From Saururus chinensis (Eukaryota; Streptophyta; Magnoliopsida; Piperales; Saururaceae), in the NCBI GenBank assembly GCA_035235625.1, contig CP141145.1, forward strand, positions 43,318,668 through 43,382,667: a DNA stretch of 64,000 nt. The letters are read 5' to 3'. How positions within the stretch are numbered: position 1 is the first letter of the stretch; every line of letters starts with the position of its first letter. A program made the position numbers and the translations under genes. Below are positions 47,101-58,968 of the stretch, piece by piece. The notes beneath the pieces are model-generated. The model had not been told where the DNA came from, did not search any database, and saw only the letters and a program-made list of their open reading frames with translations.

Positions 47101-47442
47101 CTTTATTGTAGATTCTCAAGGCGACGACAAGTGAGACCAAGGCAGGTGAGCTCAAGAGGTTTCTGCATTTTTTAAACTCCGATATGTAAGTGTACCTTAA
47201 GCGTGAGAGTCAACTTGTTATTTATTTTCAGACGGGTGACAGACTTGTACTTAGATGGATGAGCTGGTCTTTATGAATTTTCAGATGTTAAATAATATCA
47301 TATGATTTGATATTCGTATTTGTGAACCCCAGTTATCATGACCTAGATATTTAATCGAAGGGTTTGTTTTGTATTTAAAGAAAAAAAATTTACCTACCGT
47401 TCGAGCTATTTAAAAATGCTTTTAAAAATTCGGGTCGTGACA
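44110..47442 (+). mobile_element. Solo LTR, 3333 bp, nested in an older copy of the same family
   Basis: The element runs from TGTAATATCCCTAA to CGGGTCGTGACA and is flanked by a GGTGT duplication at 44105-44109 and 47443-47447. It contains the shared block ccaagaacgcgcgaattgg at 44262-44292. A GC-rich domain (44755-45290) gives long spurious frames in several registers. There is no gag-pol content. Confidence 0.9.
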
Positions 47443-50400
47443 GGTGTCCTATCGTCACAACACCTTAGGCAGATTGCAAGAAAAAAAAAGAGAAAAAGGG
47501 AGGCCTTTTGGCCACTGGCCACCCACAGGAAGGCGGCGGGGCCGATACCGTCGGTTCTGCAGTGCTCCGACGGTCCGAATGCCCTAGGGCCATCCCCCCC
47601 CCCTCCACTGTTGTGATATGGGTAGTGCATGGCCTCTGCCTGGCCATGGGAGAGACGACCCATGAAGCGGGTCGAATCCCGGGTCCAGGCTGGCCCGAAT
47701 AAAAAAAAAACTCCAATTGAACTGGGTTCGGTTAAGTAATTTTAGACGTGAGAAAACTTCAAGAAAATTAACATACTATTCCCAAGAACATGAGGGTAAC
47801 TCGACCAAGTTATAGGCTAGGGAAAATCCCAATGTCTATGAAATTACTATTTTACCCTTATAGCTTAGTAGTAGTTCACTTACCCAACTTAGGGGCTCTA
47901 GTTCAAAGGCCTATGAGTCAATATGAAAATTGAAAAAATTTAGAGATAGTTTAATGTGTACCCTAATTATATGTCAATGCTCAAGCTAGGAAAAATCCGA
48001 GTAAAAAGATAATTAACTACTTTACCCTTAGGGTTAATGTAAAATTATTAAATGAACCGGTGTTGGTTAAAGCAGTTTATGACCCCGTTAACCAACAATA
48101 AAATTACATTGGTTTCATAATGTCAAGGAGTACTCTTGATATTAGTTTTGGCCCTATTAGGGTTCAGGGAAGCCCTGAATGAAGTGATTGAAATACCTTT
48201 ATGAGAGAACCGACTTGCATTTGTGTGAATATAATTGTCGGACTAATTTGATATTGAAACCTCTTGAGATGTGAAAGACTTACCTGAGAACTGAGAGGAC
48301 CGTGTATAATTGGAGATAATTATGTTAATGTCCTTAGGTGTATTATGTCTATATTTTCATAAAAGTTTAATCAACTAACCCAATGAGGGTTAGGTGTAAT
48401 GCCCCTGATTTTCCCTATGATTTTCTGTGTTTTTCCTGCAATTTTTCAGTTCATTTTTGGCAAAAAAATATGACGCTTCAGCGTATTTGGTCACAATATT
48501 CTTACCCGTATAGTCGGGTATGGGTTCAGTCGTAGGCCATGGGCCTAGATGCACGTTTATACACACATTTACGGCTCGAAAATTTGAGAGAGAAGGAGAC
48601 TGCAGAAGATAAGGGGGAATTGAAAAAAAAAATGGAAAGATCGAGCTCGGCCCGATCCAGAAATTTTGGAACAGTGCCCCCCTCTCTCCGGCTTCTCTCT
48701 GTCCCAACCGCCACCGGCTGCTGGTGGGCCGCAGGGCCACCGCCACCGGCTCCATCCCGGCCGTGCGACGACAGGGGGCCACCATCCCGGCCCCCACGGC
48801 CGTCCGCCCACGGCTCCGCCTTGGGCTTGTGACGGCGGGAGGCCATCCCTCCCGGCCCCAATGGCCTCTGTTCTGCCACCCTGCCCTCCTATTTACTTCT
48901 GCCCTATTTTGTTCCGCCCCTTTGGTCACTGATTCCGCTGCTGTCGTTAGCCGGTGAGGGCCAGCCGACCACCCACATCTCCGCCCCGGCCCGCGCGACG
49001 GCGATGGGCACCTCTCCCAGCCCCAGTGGCCTATGCTCCGCCGCCCCACCCATTTTCCCCTCTTTGCCCTGTTTTGCTAGTGCACTATTTTGGGTAAACA
49101 GTGGCCACCGGTGGCCATCCATGGCCGACCAGATCTCCCTCCAGCCTTGCCTTGGTCCGGCGAAGGTGACGGGGCACTCCTCCCAGCCCCATTTGGTCTC
49201 CTCCGTCGTCCTCTACTCCGCCCAGTGCGTTTTGCCCTATTGTGCCTTAATTTTCCAGTGAGTTGTCACCGCCATCGTTGGCGGGTGAGGACGACTTGGC
49301 CTTCGTGGGCTTTGCCCCGGCCCCACCCAGACCGGTTCAGCCTTCGTCCCCTCTGTCTCTCCTCTGCTCAGTTCAGACGTCCCCTATTTTTGGTCTACAT
49401 CCATTTTGGACGTTGTGACTGCCACTGCCAGCCGGACGTCAGACATGGCCATGTGGACCTTTGTCCGACTCCACCTTGGCCCAGTGATGCTAGTGGGCCA
49501 CCCCTCTGAGCCTTGTTGAGCGTCCATTCACTCCGCTTTGTCAAAACCAGATCCGCATCCCGTGCTCAGGTGCTCTTACTTGGAAAAACAGGGTCTTTGT
49601 CCCTCACTGTGCGATCTGTTCGGCATGTCGTTGTTGACTTTGGTCGTCACCTCCGGCATGTCGCCGTTGACTTTAGTCGTCACCTCCAGCTGGAGATAGC
49701 TCCTCCTGGTTGCTAGGGCCACGATGTAGTCAGCCAGAGTGGGTAGTAACCCCTGCTCGTCCTTGTGCCCCTAGGGTTTTCCACCCGTTTTGGGCCATCA
49801 AGCATTGTCGGATGTCGAACACCCTTTGGGCCACCTTAGTGTGGCGGGTCTCAGCCTGGATATGGTTGGCCGCCCTAGTGCAGCACCGCCCCTCTTCTTC
49901 GGCATGAGGCAAGTTCCCCCTCTGCCGATGATATGTGTTTGACCACGCCATTCAGAGCGCCACCGTTCTACCCTCGTCGGACACCAATTGGCCTCTAATT
50001 GGCCTGCCTTGGCACGACAACGACAAAGGTCGTCTTTGTCAGTCACCACCCTTGGTATGGCCTTACCGCCCTTATGAGCTTTGGACCCCGTCTAGCCCTC
50101 TCTCCCCTCCCTTTGGCCGCGTGTGCAAGTAGCCGCACGAGCGGGTTAGGGTTTTGCTGCTGCTTTGGCACCGCCTGACCGTCAGATGGCTCCGCCATCA
50201 TCTGGAGTTTACATCTGAGTCCTCCATGACCTCTCCTTCGTCCTTGAGTGTCGCCCCATGCCCTCCGCCCTTGTGTGGGCCCTTGTAAACACGAAATCGA
50301 CGCTGTTGGGTGCTATCCATGGCTAATTTTGACATTTTGTGACCAGTTGGGTATTGTTCAACTGCCGATCAAATTTTAGTGAGTACACTCTACCTTTCGG

Positions 50401-51584
50401 TCGCACCTGCCACTTGTTGGCATGATCTTTCTCCCGGCCGCCCCTAGTGTACTGCCATGGATCACGAATTTTATCGTGTTGACTTTGACACCCCATTTGG
50501 CTGTGTGTAGTTCTTGCGCTTCCTAAACCTCGGGACAACAGCTCTCTCAGCTAGGCAATGGTTTTGACTGCCAACTCTGCCACCATCGTGTGCTTGCCAT
50601 CAAACGTCATGATTACGAGGTAGGGGAACTTTGAACTTATAACTTCATGATGGCATGCTTGAATGAGTAAGATTCCATGTGTTTGGATATTAAATCATGA
50701 TTGTTTGTATGATGTAAGATAATGAATTATATCACGTTGAGATACATATGATATGTATGAGATGTATATATGTTTTATGGATGCGGTATATGTGTGCGCT
50801 AGCAATGGCTAGCGAATATGTTAGTATGATATGTATGTGTATTATGGACATGCTAGTGATGGCTAGCAATGTCGAATAAGTTATGTATATGGACTATGTG
50901 TGAGGGCAGAGGTATGGGCGATGGACGATAAGAGGTGGCAAAGTGTTTGATGAGGATTTGTATGTGGATGTGTAAGCAAGTGACAGAAGACAACTGACGT
51001 AAGTTTGATAGGCAAGGAGTGGAGTAGATTGGTTTGGTTCGGTTTGGAGCGTATGTAAGGGGTTTTGTATGTAAGTGGACTTAGGCTTGGAACCTTATGA
51101 GGGTTTATTAGATAGTAAGAGCATGCATAATTGTACAAGCATAATGTATAAATTATGAAGTGAAAAGTAAGTATAATAAGTGAATAATTAAGTAAGAGGA
51201 TGATAACGAGGGTATGCTATGAGGAGCTCAGTTTGATGATGTGAGTAAGATGTTTTGGTCGTAAGGTGGATGTTAGAGGTTGTATGAGTACGTAAGGATT
51301 TGATGTACGGTGAGTTTGATCACAATATGGACAGGTTAAGTAAAGTCTACTGCCCTGACGAACTAGAGTTTCGATCGGGCTTAGCTTCGGTTTGATAAGT
51401 CGAGGACTGTGAGGTTGTGTGGCATAATTATACCGCATAATATATTTAATTCAAACTTAAATTATGAGAGCTAATAATAGCATTGTGAGTTTGAGACTTG
51501 AGGGTTCGACGAATTATGTTCCGTGTTGGGCTAGTCAATAATGAGTCGGCTAAGCATTTCTCACATCTTGTCATGGTGTTTATC

Positions 51585-51895
51585 TTGCGAGATGTTATCT
51601 GTGTGCTATATAGAGCACCAGACGTCTGATGCTCTGTTGAGAGCTATGTATGTTTCCGATTTGGTTTGTGTGTTGTATGAAGCCCAGACATTTGATGCTC
51701 TGTTGAGAGCAACTGTATGCATGTTTTCGATGTGGTCTGTGTGTTGTATTAAGCCCAAACGTTTGATGCTCTATTGAGAGTGTTGTATGATTCCTGCCCA
51801 AGAGTGACATTGTATGATTCCGCCTAAGAGGCACTGTATGATTTCTACCCAAGAGTGGCACTAACACTATAAGACCCATAATGGTGGGCAATCAT
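51585..51895. repeat. Tandem repeats in the 4.7-kb solo LTR
   Basis: Three units of about 75-85 bp built on ctgtgtgNtNtatNNagcNcc and gatgctctNttgagagc lie at about 51598-51780. They are followed by shorter units with tgtatgattNctNcccaagag at 51783-51860. They are noncoding. Confidence 0.7.
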
Positions 51896-52144
51896 ATGGC
51901 ACTATAAGACCCCTTATGTGTGGGTAATTGTATGACCCCTTGTGTGGGTGTATGTTGCGCGCTCAGGTAAGTAGTATCATGGATCTACTCTTACCTATTT
52001 GATCATGTGCCCCATGAGCATAGGTGTGCCTTACCTTTGGAAAAGTCCATGACATCTAGTCACTCCCCGAAGGTTAAGGTGATGGCTCAGTGACATTCTT
52101 TTCCTTTTTGATGCTGGAGCTTATTAGTTATAATGAGCTTCAGT

Positions 52145-52375
52145 GGTCGATAGTATGTATACGTATGACTAAGTATGTGCGTTTCTGAGTAAGCGTGTGA
52201 TTGTAAGTATGAGTATGACGGTAAGAGTGAGTATGAGCACGACTGTAAGTTTGAATATGAGTACGACAGTAAGTGTAAGACTGTACGAGTAAGTGTAAGA
52301 TTGTACGAGTAAGGTCGTACAAGTATGTATAAGCTATATGAGTATGCCTTTGATAGTACGAGTAAGTTGTAAGAC
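52145..52375. repeat. Degenerate gtaagtatgagtacgac repeat
   Basis: Irregular repeats of gtatgagta, gacNgtaagNgtgag and gtacgagtaag run for about 230 bp inside the 4.7-kb solo LTR. They produce a Thr/His/Tyr-rich frame on the minus strand that is not a gene. Confidence 0.65.
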
Positions 52376-54584
52376 CCTGATTAAGGGTGTTTGTGTAATT
52401 TTCGTTTGATGGTGTGTTATGCGCGCTTATTTGCATATGTATACGATTGTTGTATGTTGACTGCTTCATGTTTGGGTTGCATGCCACATGTATTTATGAA
52501 CTTATTGAGTTCTCTTTGGTTTTCCCAACTGGGTATTTTCCTACCGAGTATGAAAATACTCATTACCTTATTTTTTTAGCCCCGTTGTTCGGGAGGCTTT
52601 TGCAGGTTGTGTTGGAGCGCTCTTGGAGATGGATGCTCGATTCTGCAGTGGAGTGTTTCCCCTTTTGATTCAGGTTTAACCTTAACTCTATGTGAGTATA
52701 TTTGGTGTCACGATTTGATGTATTAGGTGAGATGAGATTTAAGTGTTTATATTTTATGGACTTTTAATTCGGATTAGATAGTAGACTGTTTATGAGACTT
52801 GTACTTGGGGACGCCTGGGAGTTATTTGTATTTAAAAATCCATGATCATGGTAATTTAGTCGTATGTGTGTTTGCGAGTAGCGCATGAGGATTTTTGCTT
52901 TGGCCGTACAATGTTTAACCGTATGATGGAAATATTTAGATGGAAAAATTGATGTTTAGTGTTTTAAATTATAAATTATTTTATTAGGTTCTGATTTTGT
53001 CATTTTTCCTCCGATTTATAGATGTTATATTGCAAAAAAAATTTGTGAAATTTAAGGAAAATATATGAAAAAATCTCGGGCATTACATTAGGGTACGAGA
53101 GCGCAAACATTTCTAATATCATTATTGAGTTTGGTTTTTCATATTATGATCTGCTTGGACCTGTGTGGGTCTGTATAGTTTATGTTGTTTATTGTTTGAA
53201 TATTTGCTATTGATGTTGTGATAGTAATTTATTATTAACTTAAAATTAATGAAAGATTAATCAATAGAGTTAGATAGTTTTGGATTGGGCAAGAATACAT
53301 AATTAAGATAAAAACTAAAATAACCTCAGAGGGGTCTAGGACTAGTTTATAAAGTGAACAAGGCTTTTGACCTGATAATTTTTCTTGGTTAATGAACCGT
53401 TCATAGTTTTGATTTTTAACCCTAGTCTGAATAAGGCTGATAGGGTTTGGGATAGTCATTTGGAATATTTACTTGTTGACGAACAAAATAGGGTTCAAAT
53501 AGTTTTTCTGAGTCTTCGCTCTATTGAGGAGCTATTGATTTAACCATGTAGTTGCACATCCCCGTTAAAGGGAGCTCTGCATGAGCCAGGCTCACCACCA
53601 ATCTATTGAGGATCATTTAATATATGCGCATTTGGATTAGCTGACATCGTACTTAGTGGCTTCTTCCACCACTTCTGTTCAGGCGCAATTGTGAGTCATG
53701 CCCTTATACTCCGGTGAGGTTCTTATTGGTTGGGTTGGGTGATAATACTTATTGGTGGATTTCAGGGTTGTACTATGGATAGTTTCATTTGGAGGAAACT
53801 CCATGGTGGTTGTATCATTTGTCACTTAGGTTGATATTTGATAAGTATGTTTGTTTTTTGGATTATATAAATGTATTAATTATAGAGCACTAGTTCGAGA
53901 GATAATTAATAATATTTTTAATATTATTTGTTTAACTAAAATAAATGAAATGGTTAAATGACTTGTATAAAATGTAGGTTGGTTGAAAATACTTAAGCAT
54001 TACACGTGTGATGTTATGTTTCTTATAATATTGTAATTTCTAAGCAGAACTACGTCTAGATCAGATTTTGTTAGAAACATTGGAGATGTTATTTGATGAA
54101 TACGTAGACAACTGAAATTGGGTGATATTGACCCAATTTGAAAAAAATAATTAATATTTTTATTCTTTTGGAAAAATTATTCCAAGGGGAGGAGATGTTT
54201 AGTTGACGTTTGTTGCAAGTTGTTTAGACGAGAACATAGAAAGATTAGAACATCGTTGGGCAATTAAAAATGACATTGCATTAGTAGGATTTAATTTATT
54301 ATTTTTATAATTTTATAAATAATTATAATTATTTGCGTGAGAGTTAATTTTACTTGGTTATTTATTTTTAGACAGATGACATATTTCTAGGGAGTTAACT
54401 CGTTATTTATTAAATTTTGACATGTATAATAATATTATATATTTTAATATTTATATTTATAAACCCTAATTATTATTATATAAATAATTAATTAAATAAG
54501 TTATTTTGTATTTGAGAAAGAAAAAAATTATCATAATTTATTACGTATCTTTTATTTATTTATTTTTTAAAAAATCAATAGACA

Positions 54585-55550
54585 ACTCTAAAAAAAAATT
54601 ACACTAAGGATTTCGGTGGACCAGTAGCAGTACGTTCAGCTCAGTAGCTCACCATGTCATACTTCGTACGCAGGGACCATGCCCAATCACTTTTCCTTGT
54701 AGGTGGTGGTTACAATTTCGGTGGTCCCCTGGAGCTGGTTTCATGAGCGTCCATGCTTGTGTATAGTATTTTACTATTTGAGTGGTCATACTATAATCTG
54801 TGGTAATGTGTATAATATACGATTTTCTATGATTTGATTTGGGTTTTACTTCTCTTGTACGGTTGCTAAGTTGCTGATACGTGTAAAGCTGGCTCCTTTT
54901 GTATTTATTTTTTGCCGTTAGTAGATTAGGTTTGTGTTTAAAAAATAGAGGCTAATCTATCTGACTCCGTGCTCAGGTACGCATAAACGGGGTATCTTAA
55001 TTCTTAGGCCGTCGGATTGAAACCGACGGTGCATATTACTCAGGCCACTTTATCCGGACTCACGTAAACTTTTTCATAAAAAATCTAAAAACTAGGTGCG
55101 GCTGGTTCGCTTCCTCGGTCGGTCTATGGTCGGCCACGTCAGGGAAGGAAAGATTAACATAAGTTAATCGCCAGGTTAAAGCTGCCGACGCACTTAACTA
55201 ACGTTTATTTATTTTTTGTTTATAGTAAACCGACGTTAACGTTAGGCGTTGGTCAAATGAATACAACTCCCTCCACTTGCGAGTTGCGAGTCTTTACTGA
55301 CTTCGTCTTAGCTCTCTCTCAGACATCATCGCAGGCGGGCGGTGAATTGAAAAATCAGCAGAGATGAAAGCGATTTCATCCTAAAGACGACGCCTTTACT
55401 CTTTCCTCACCCAACACCCTAGATTCGCAAGCGATTCCCGAGCATATCCCTCGATTATTAACCTCGTTCATCGCCCTTGTCGTCGTCCTCTTTATAACCA
55501 TCGACTTCTCCCTCGGTCCCTCCCATTATCCACGCCGGCGGAGACTGGTG
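54585..55550. promoter_or_regulatory. Intergenic region and NPC1 promoter / 5' UTR
   Basis: There is no gene here. The last 250 bp or so before the NPC1 start codon are pyrimidine-rich (tcttagctctctctcagac, cctcgttcatcgcccttgtc), as is common in plant 5' UTRs. No specific binding site was assigned. Confidence 0.4.
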
Positions 55551-58500
55551 ATGATGGCTCCCCGGCGTCATCTCCTCCTCCCGCTCTTCCTCCTCCATCT
55601 CCTCCTCGTCTCCCCTTTTCACGCTCTCGAATTCCGCAAGCACGAAATCAATGGCCCCATTAAAACCCTCGTCGTCCTGGTCATGGAGAACCGCTCATTT
55701 GACCACATGCTCGGCTGGCTCAAGTCAACCCGCCCGGATATCGACGGCCTCACCGGCTCCGAGTCGAACCGGGTTGTCGCCTCCGACCGCGACTCACCGG
55801 AGGTCTTCGTCTCCGACGACGCCGAATACATCGATGCCGACCCGGGCCACTCCTTCCAGGCCATTCGCGAGCAGATATTCGGCTCGGATGACGCCTCCGC
55901 TGACCCGGCCCCGATGAACGGGTTCGCCCAGCAGGCCGAGAACATGTCGGACGGCTTGTCCCGGACCGTCATGAGCGGGTTCAAGCCGTCGGTCCTGCCT
56001 GTCTACACCGCTCTGGTTCACGAGTTCGCCGTGTTCGACCGGTGGTTTGCGTCGGTGCCGGCCTCGACCCAGCCGAACCGTTTCTACGTCCACTCGGCCA
56101 CCTCCCACGGGGCCATGAGCAACGTCCGCAAGGACCTCATTCATGGCTTCCCTCAGAGGACCATCTTCGATTCGCTAGACGACAACGGCCTAAGCTTCGG
56201 AATCTACTATCAGAACATCCCGGCCACCCTCTTCTTCAAGAGCCTCCGCAAGCTGAAGAACGTGGTGAAGTTCCACAACTACAAGACGATGTTCAAGCTG
56301 CACGCCAAACTGGGGAGACTGCCAAACTATGTGGTGATTGAGCAGAGGTACTTCGACGTGAAGATGTTTCCTGGGAACGACGACCACCCGTCTCACGATG
56401 TGGCGCTGGGGCAGAGGCTGGTGAAGGAGGTATACGAGACGCTGAGGGCGAGCCCCCAGTGGAACGAGACGGCCCTGCTCATCACCTACGACGAGCACGG
56501 CGGGTTCTACGACCACGTGCCCACGCCGGTGTCGAACGTGCCCAACCCCGACGGGATCATTGGGCCGGACCCCTACTACTTCCGCTTCGATCGGCTGGGC
56601 GTTCGGGTTCCAACAATTCTGGTCTCGCCCTGGATTGAGAAGGGCACTGGTACAATTTCTCAGTTCATTCTTTCTGTCCTTGTATATCGATTTAATATTG
56701 CGATTGATTTGAGTTTAGTTTATTCTAATAGAGTTTTTATGATGACAATTTTATGGCGAATGGATTTCGTGTAGAGGTATTGGATCTATTCTTCGAAGTG
56801 TCATCTCCTCTGGTTCACAAAAATCCTGTCACTTGTTTTCAAGTTGATGAAGCTTTTTGCATGTACTCACTCCGTCCCATATTTACTGTCCGCATTTGAG
56901 AAAATGTGATCACTTTTGACTCCATCAACTAGCCCTTTTTACTCCATATGAGAAAGGATAGCATGAAATGGGACAATTAATATGGGACAAGTTTTTTTTC
57001 AAATATAGACACTTAATATGGGACGGAGTGAATACTTTTTAACTTGGCAATTAAACAATTACGTATGGAGTGGTGTTTTGGTATGATTCGGCTTGGGATT
57101 TGGTGTGTCAATTGAGGCATGGATTTTCTCAGTCTTAAATTTCTGACTTCCTTAGGATGTCTTCTGTTATTAAATTATTTGCGACTGGCTCTGAGCTCCT
57201 AGCCGTATCCAATGTAGTTTCAATTCAGGAGCTAAAGATAGACGGTTATATCAATAACCTCATAAGATTTTATTAACTCTTCCCTTGGAGTTCATACAAG
57301 TATATTTTGCCTTCTAACCATTGTCTGGCAGCCTGAGCTTCGAACCATCAATCCTCCTCAGTCATTTGAGAGATAAGAATAGAATATGTATCACACGAAA
57401 CAACTGTTTTGTTCCTTCAGAAAGAAAAAAAAAAAAAAGTTTGTGACAGATGTCACCCTTCACAATTGGAATAAGATGTTCACATGATGAATTAGTTTGT
57501 TGCACACTTGATTATTTTTTACAATCTTTTGGCCATCTAGTACATGTGGTTTACCTAACCTATGTTAGAGTTGATTTGCAGAATTTGTTGTAGGACAGGA
57601 AGTTATGAAACCTTCTGGATTATTTGGCGTATCTGGACAGAAAAATAAATTTTCTGCGAACTATAAAAGTTGGTTTCATGTAGAATTCCATTCTATTTGG
57701 CTATCATTAAGTTTCTATTGAGACGGAATTCAAACTATAATGAACCGTCTGGGTTATACATTCTCTATCGATTGGTTGTTTATTTTAAATCCTCACATCT
57801 TTCATAATATTATGTTGTTTGCTCACGTTATATAATCTATGAGCTCACATGATAAATGTATTTAGTGTTGATAATTAAATCGTAGCTGTGGCATATGCGT
57901 GGATTGATGCATCTGTTGTTTGTTTTGTAGTGATTCGTGAGCCAAATGGGCCGACCCCTCATTCACAGTTTGAACATTCATCTATTCCTGCCACGGTGAA
58001 GAAGCTTTTCAATCTTGAATCAAATTTCCTTACCAAGAGGGATGCATGGGCTGGTACCTTTGAGAGTTACCTTTATCTTCGTGATACACCACGAATTGAT
58101 TGTCCAGGTTCATATTCTTTATTCTTTTGTGTATTTGGTTCATGAAATTAACGTGTTGATCATTACAGAGAAATCTAATTTGTGCAGTTATATATCTTAG
58201 AATCATGTTATTATACATCACTATAAGCAATCAAGGTCAAGATAAAATTTATAAAATGTAATTTTGTGCCAGTCTAAAAAGGATCGTCTATAGTTTCATG
58301 CTTTCATCTGTCCCGTAACCCCACCCTCAATTCTAGTCCATTGTTATATAATTTTTTGGAGTGTCTGAGACCCTTATTAGTTTGTTACTGAAACATCTAT
58401 CAAAAACTGTTTTTTTTTAATAAGTGATGTTTTAAATAAAGGTTATACATGAACGCTTCTTCCTCCACGTAATGAGATATCTGATGTCTGTAATCATTCA

Positions 58501-58968
58501 TAACGTATTTTGGCTCACCTTGACTTATTTCCGAGAGAAGGATTTAAAATATTTCTTATGTCTGAATTTTATGTTTTTGCGGAGCATTGTTCCCCGTATC
58601 TGCTTTATCAGTAACTGAAATAGCATGTTTCATGTTTTGGACCCGCAGAAAAACTCCCAGCTGTTGTAAAACCACTGAGGCCTTCAGGCCCTAATGAAGA
58701 TGCATCACTATCGGAGTTCCAAGTGGAGCTCATTCAGCTAGCATCTCAGCTCAATGGCGATCACGTTCTTAATGCTTATCCGTACATTGGTAAGTCTATG
58801 ACCGTGGGAGAAGCTAACCAGTATGCTGAAGATGCTGTCAAGAGGTTCATAGAAGCGGGTAGGGCTGCTCTGAAGGCAGGCGCAAATGATTCCGCTATTG
58901 TTATCATGAGAAGTTCCCTGACGAGCAGGAATGCAGGATCTTCCAATCCTTCCCTGCAAAGCAGTTAA
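55551..58968 (+). CDS. NPC1: Non-specific phospholipase C, NPC1-like
   Basis: There are three exons: 55551-56649, 57931-58107 and 58649-58968. GT-AG introns and continuous frame give 531 residues. A signal peptide ([18 protein letters not shown]) is followed by the phosphoesterase domain: [61 protein letters not shown] and [17 protein letters not shown]. The last two exons carry [14 protein letters not shown] and [11 protein letters not shown], then the C-terminal region. Plant NPCs hydrolyse phospholipids such as phosphatidylcholine to diacylglycerol. The [15 protein letters not shown] start of the mature protein and the length match Arabidopsis NPC1 (At1g07230, 533 residues) better than NPC2 or NPC6, from memory. 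Two ATGs lie at 55551 and 55554; I used the first. Exon 1 is GC-rich and the introns AT-rich. Intron 1 holds a Stowaway MITE. It appears intact. Confidence 0.93.
56866..57032. mobile_element. Stowaway-type MITE in NPC1 intron 1, 167 bp
   Basis: The ends are CTCACTCCGTCCCATATT and its near-perfect inverted copy (one mismatch), with TA at 56864-56865 and 57033-57034. The CTC(C/A)CTCCGTCCC terminus and TA duplication identify Tc1/mariner-derived Stowaway elements. Confidence 0.9.

Larger units (their letters stand above)
48395..53087 (+). mobile_element. Solo LTR, 4693 bp, nested in the old solo LTR
   Basis: The element runs from TGTAATGCCCCTGA to CTCGGGCATTACA and is flanked by a TTAGG duplication at 48390-48394 and 53088-53092. 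The two ends are inverted copies over about ten bases (TGTAATGCCC). The 5' part (48640-50150) is GC-rich and pyrimidine-rich with many long spurious frames. The 3' part holds short tandem repeats. No retroviral-type coding domain was recognised, so a very long solo LTR is likeliest; a non-autonomous element without coding capacity is the alternative. Confidence 0.85.
43331..54584 (+). mobile_element. Old solo LTR, split by two younger solo LTRs
   Basis: Without the two nested LTRs (44110-47442 and 48395-53087) this element is about 3.2 kb and aligns by eye with the 3333-bp LTR nested in it. Both start TGTAATATCC. Both contain ggattgggcaagaatac, then ggggtctNggactagtttat (46170 and 53280), and aNggagggttagg (45970 and 48380). 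The 3' end is taken as ...gaca at 54581-54584 by analogy; the expected duplication of ttata is not seen there, so that end is uncertain. A run of 14-15 C lies at 43388-43402. Confidence 0.7.

Noticed and set aside
48390-50150. Open frames of 80-220 codons on both strands
   Set aside because: The region is the GC-rich 5' part of the 4.7-kb solo LTR. Six-frame openness follows composition, and no protein family is recognisable.
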